Positions 17,604 through 18,763 of a stretch of 18,763 nucleotides of DNA are shown here, one piece after another. The stretch is from assembly GCA_007122555.1 (NCBI GenBank), contig SKTL01000089.1, forward strand, positions 1 to 18,763, given 5' to 3'. This DNA comes from Thermomicrobiaceae bacterium. Lineage in GTDB: Bacteria > Chloroflexota > Chloroflexia > Thermomicrobiales > Thermomicrobiaceae. Made by a program: the position numbers and the translations under genes. The notes below the pieces were generated by a model. The model was not told the DNA's origin and did no database searches. It saw only the letters and a program-made list of their open reading frames with translations. Position 1 is the first letter of the stretch, and each line of letters begins with the position of its first letter.

Positions 17604-18763
17604 ATGACGAGTAAGCTAACTGACTTCGAGAAGTTCATAAGATCGCTGACCCCGGTCGAGACCGGAAAACACAGGTGGGAGATCGCGCCTCAACCACCGA
17701 TGCGGGTTCCGGCGCGAATCTTCACCGACCGGGATGGAATGCAGGGACTCCTCGATGACCTCGAGGAGAAAGAGTGGAGCGCGCTCCGGCAGCTTGCGAA
17801 CGTTACCGTGCTTCCCGGTATCGTCAAAGCGGCGCTCGCAATGGCGGACGTACACCCGGGCTACGGATTCCCGATCGGCGGCGTTGCCGCCTTCGACGCG
17901 GAAGCCGGCACAGTCAGCCTTGCGGGAGTTGGTTTCGACATCAACTGCGGCATGCGAACGCTCCGCACACCCTTGACGCGCGCCCTGCTGGCGGGCAAGG
18001 AGCAGATGCTTCTGGAGGCTCTCTACCAGGATATCCCGGCCGGCCTTGGCTCCACAGGCGCCCTGGTGCTCGAACCGGGGGAACTTGATACGGTGCTTAT
18101 CGGCGGGGCTCCGGAAATGCTTGCCCGCGGATTCGGACTGCCAGACGATCTGGAGTTCATCGAAGAAGGGGGTGTGATTAACGGCGCTGATCCTTCAGCC
18201 GTCTCGATGACAGCCAAGCGCCGGCAGCGCAAGGAAGTCGGCACGCTCGGCGCTGGCAATCACTATGTTGAGGTCCAGGTCGTTGACGAAATCTACGATG
18301 AAGCAGCAGCGGCGGCCTATGGAATCACCATGGACCAGATCCTCGTCACGTTCCACACCGGCAGCCGTGCGCTCGGCCATCAGATTGGCAACGACTACCA
18401 GCCAGTTCTGGAGGCCGCAACGAAGAAGTACGGGATCGAGATACCTGATCGGGAACTCATAGCGGCTCCGATCAACAGCCCAGAGGGGCAGCAATATCTG
18501 GGAGCTGTTCGAGCTGGCGCAAACTGCGCATTTGCCAACAGGCAAGTGCTCGCGCATATGATCCGCGAGACGGTCGCACGAGTTATGGAAGTTCCCGCAG
18601 AACAGATCGAAACTCTTTATGAGGTCTGCCACAACACCGCAAAGCAGGAGCGTCACATTGTTGACGGCGTCGAGCGCGATCTGCTTGTCCATCGTAAGGG
18701 TGCGACACGTGCATTCGGGCCGGGAAGACCGGAGGTTCCGGAGCGCTACCGTGAAGTGGGGCA
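17604..18763 (+). CDS. rtcB: RNA-splicing ligase RtcB (C-terminal part outside window)
   Basis: GTP-dependent RNA ligase joining 2',3'-cyclic phosphate or 3'-phosphate ends to 5'-hydroxyl ends; repairs tRNA and other damaged RNA. 386 residues are visible before the right edge. Mn-binding residues are present: Asp112 and Cys115 (GVGFDINCGMR), His220 (GAGNHYVEV), His251 (FHTGSRALGHQ) and His343 (VCHNTAKQE). Asp112, Cys115, His220 and His251 are offset by a constant 17 from the Pyrococcus horikoshii enzyme, and His343 by 14. VHRKGATRAFGPG (362-374) is also typical. The guanylylated histidine lies beyond the edge and cannot be checked. ATG at 17604 has GGAG eight bases upstream. It follows the RaiA-like gene closely. 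No archease gene is seen in the window. Confidence 0.97.
   Translation, partial: MTSKLTDFEKFIRSLTPVETGKHRWEIAPQPPMRVPARIFTDRDGMQGLLDDLEEKEWSALRQLANVTVLPGIVKAALAMADVHPGYGFPIGGVAAFDAEAGTVSLAGVGFDINCGMRTLRTPLTRALLAGKEQMLLEALYQDIPAGLGSTGALVLEPGELDTVLIGGAPEMLARGFGLPDDLEFIEEGGVINGADPSAVSMTAKRRQRKEVGTLGAGNHYVEVQVVDEIYDEAAAAAYGITMDQILVTFHTGSRALGHQIGNDYQPVLEAATKKYGIEIPDRELIAAPINSPEGQQYLGAVRAGANCAFANRQVLAHMIRETVARVMEVPAEQIETLYEVCHNTAKQERHIVDGVERDLLVHRKGATRAFGPGRPEVPERYREVG

Overview
The window looks like an accessory, stress-related stretch of a moderately high-GC bacterial chromosome. The gene mix (a DUF1326/DUF2182 pair, a large MalT-type LuxR regulator, a bacterial-type KatG, a divergent PRPP synthase with a stress-type phosphoribosyltransferase, and RtcB) would suit a Chloroflexota (Thermomicrobia-like) or actinobacterial relative. 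This placement is inference only; no rRNA or other marker gene is present.

Left part, all on the minus strand (1-10118): a membrane protein DUF2182 (runs off the left edge) with cysteine-rich DUF1326 in one operon; a 983-residue ATP-binding LuxR-type regulator; catalase-peroxidase katG; and phosphoenolpyruvate synthase ppsA. Between ppsA and katG lie 935 bases without a convincing gene. The katG-proximal part contains four consecutive inverted repeats behind a good sigma70-type promoter, so it could be a structured leader or small RNA.

Middle part (10119-16001): a 524-base divergent region with a 24-bp near-perfect palindrome; a fused HAD phosphatase / P-loop ATPase gene on the plus strand; a small heat-shock protein (Hsp20) gene on the minus strand broken by a frameshift; a plus-strand phosphoribosyltransferase plus divergent PRPP synthase pair; and a convergent aminoglycoside-phosphotransferase-like kinase (COG2187 type) whose stop lies two bases from that of the PRPP synthase.

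Right part (16002-18763, plus strand): an atypical sigma-70-like protein, a short ribosome-hibernation-factor-like (S30AE/RaiA type) protein and the RNA ligase RtcB (runs off the right edge), closely spaced and co-directional. Together they suggest a self-contained stress module: transcription reprogramming, ribosome silencing and RNA repair.

Overall the genes fit oxidative and proteotoxic stress (KatG, Hsp20 remnant), carbon and nucleotide salvage (PpsA, PRPP synthase, phosphoribosyltransferase, HAD phosphatase) and RNA/ribosome protection (RaiA-like, RtcB). The most novel-looking items are the structured region upstream of katG, the HAD-ATPase fusion, and the sigma/RaiA-like/RtcB operon.
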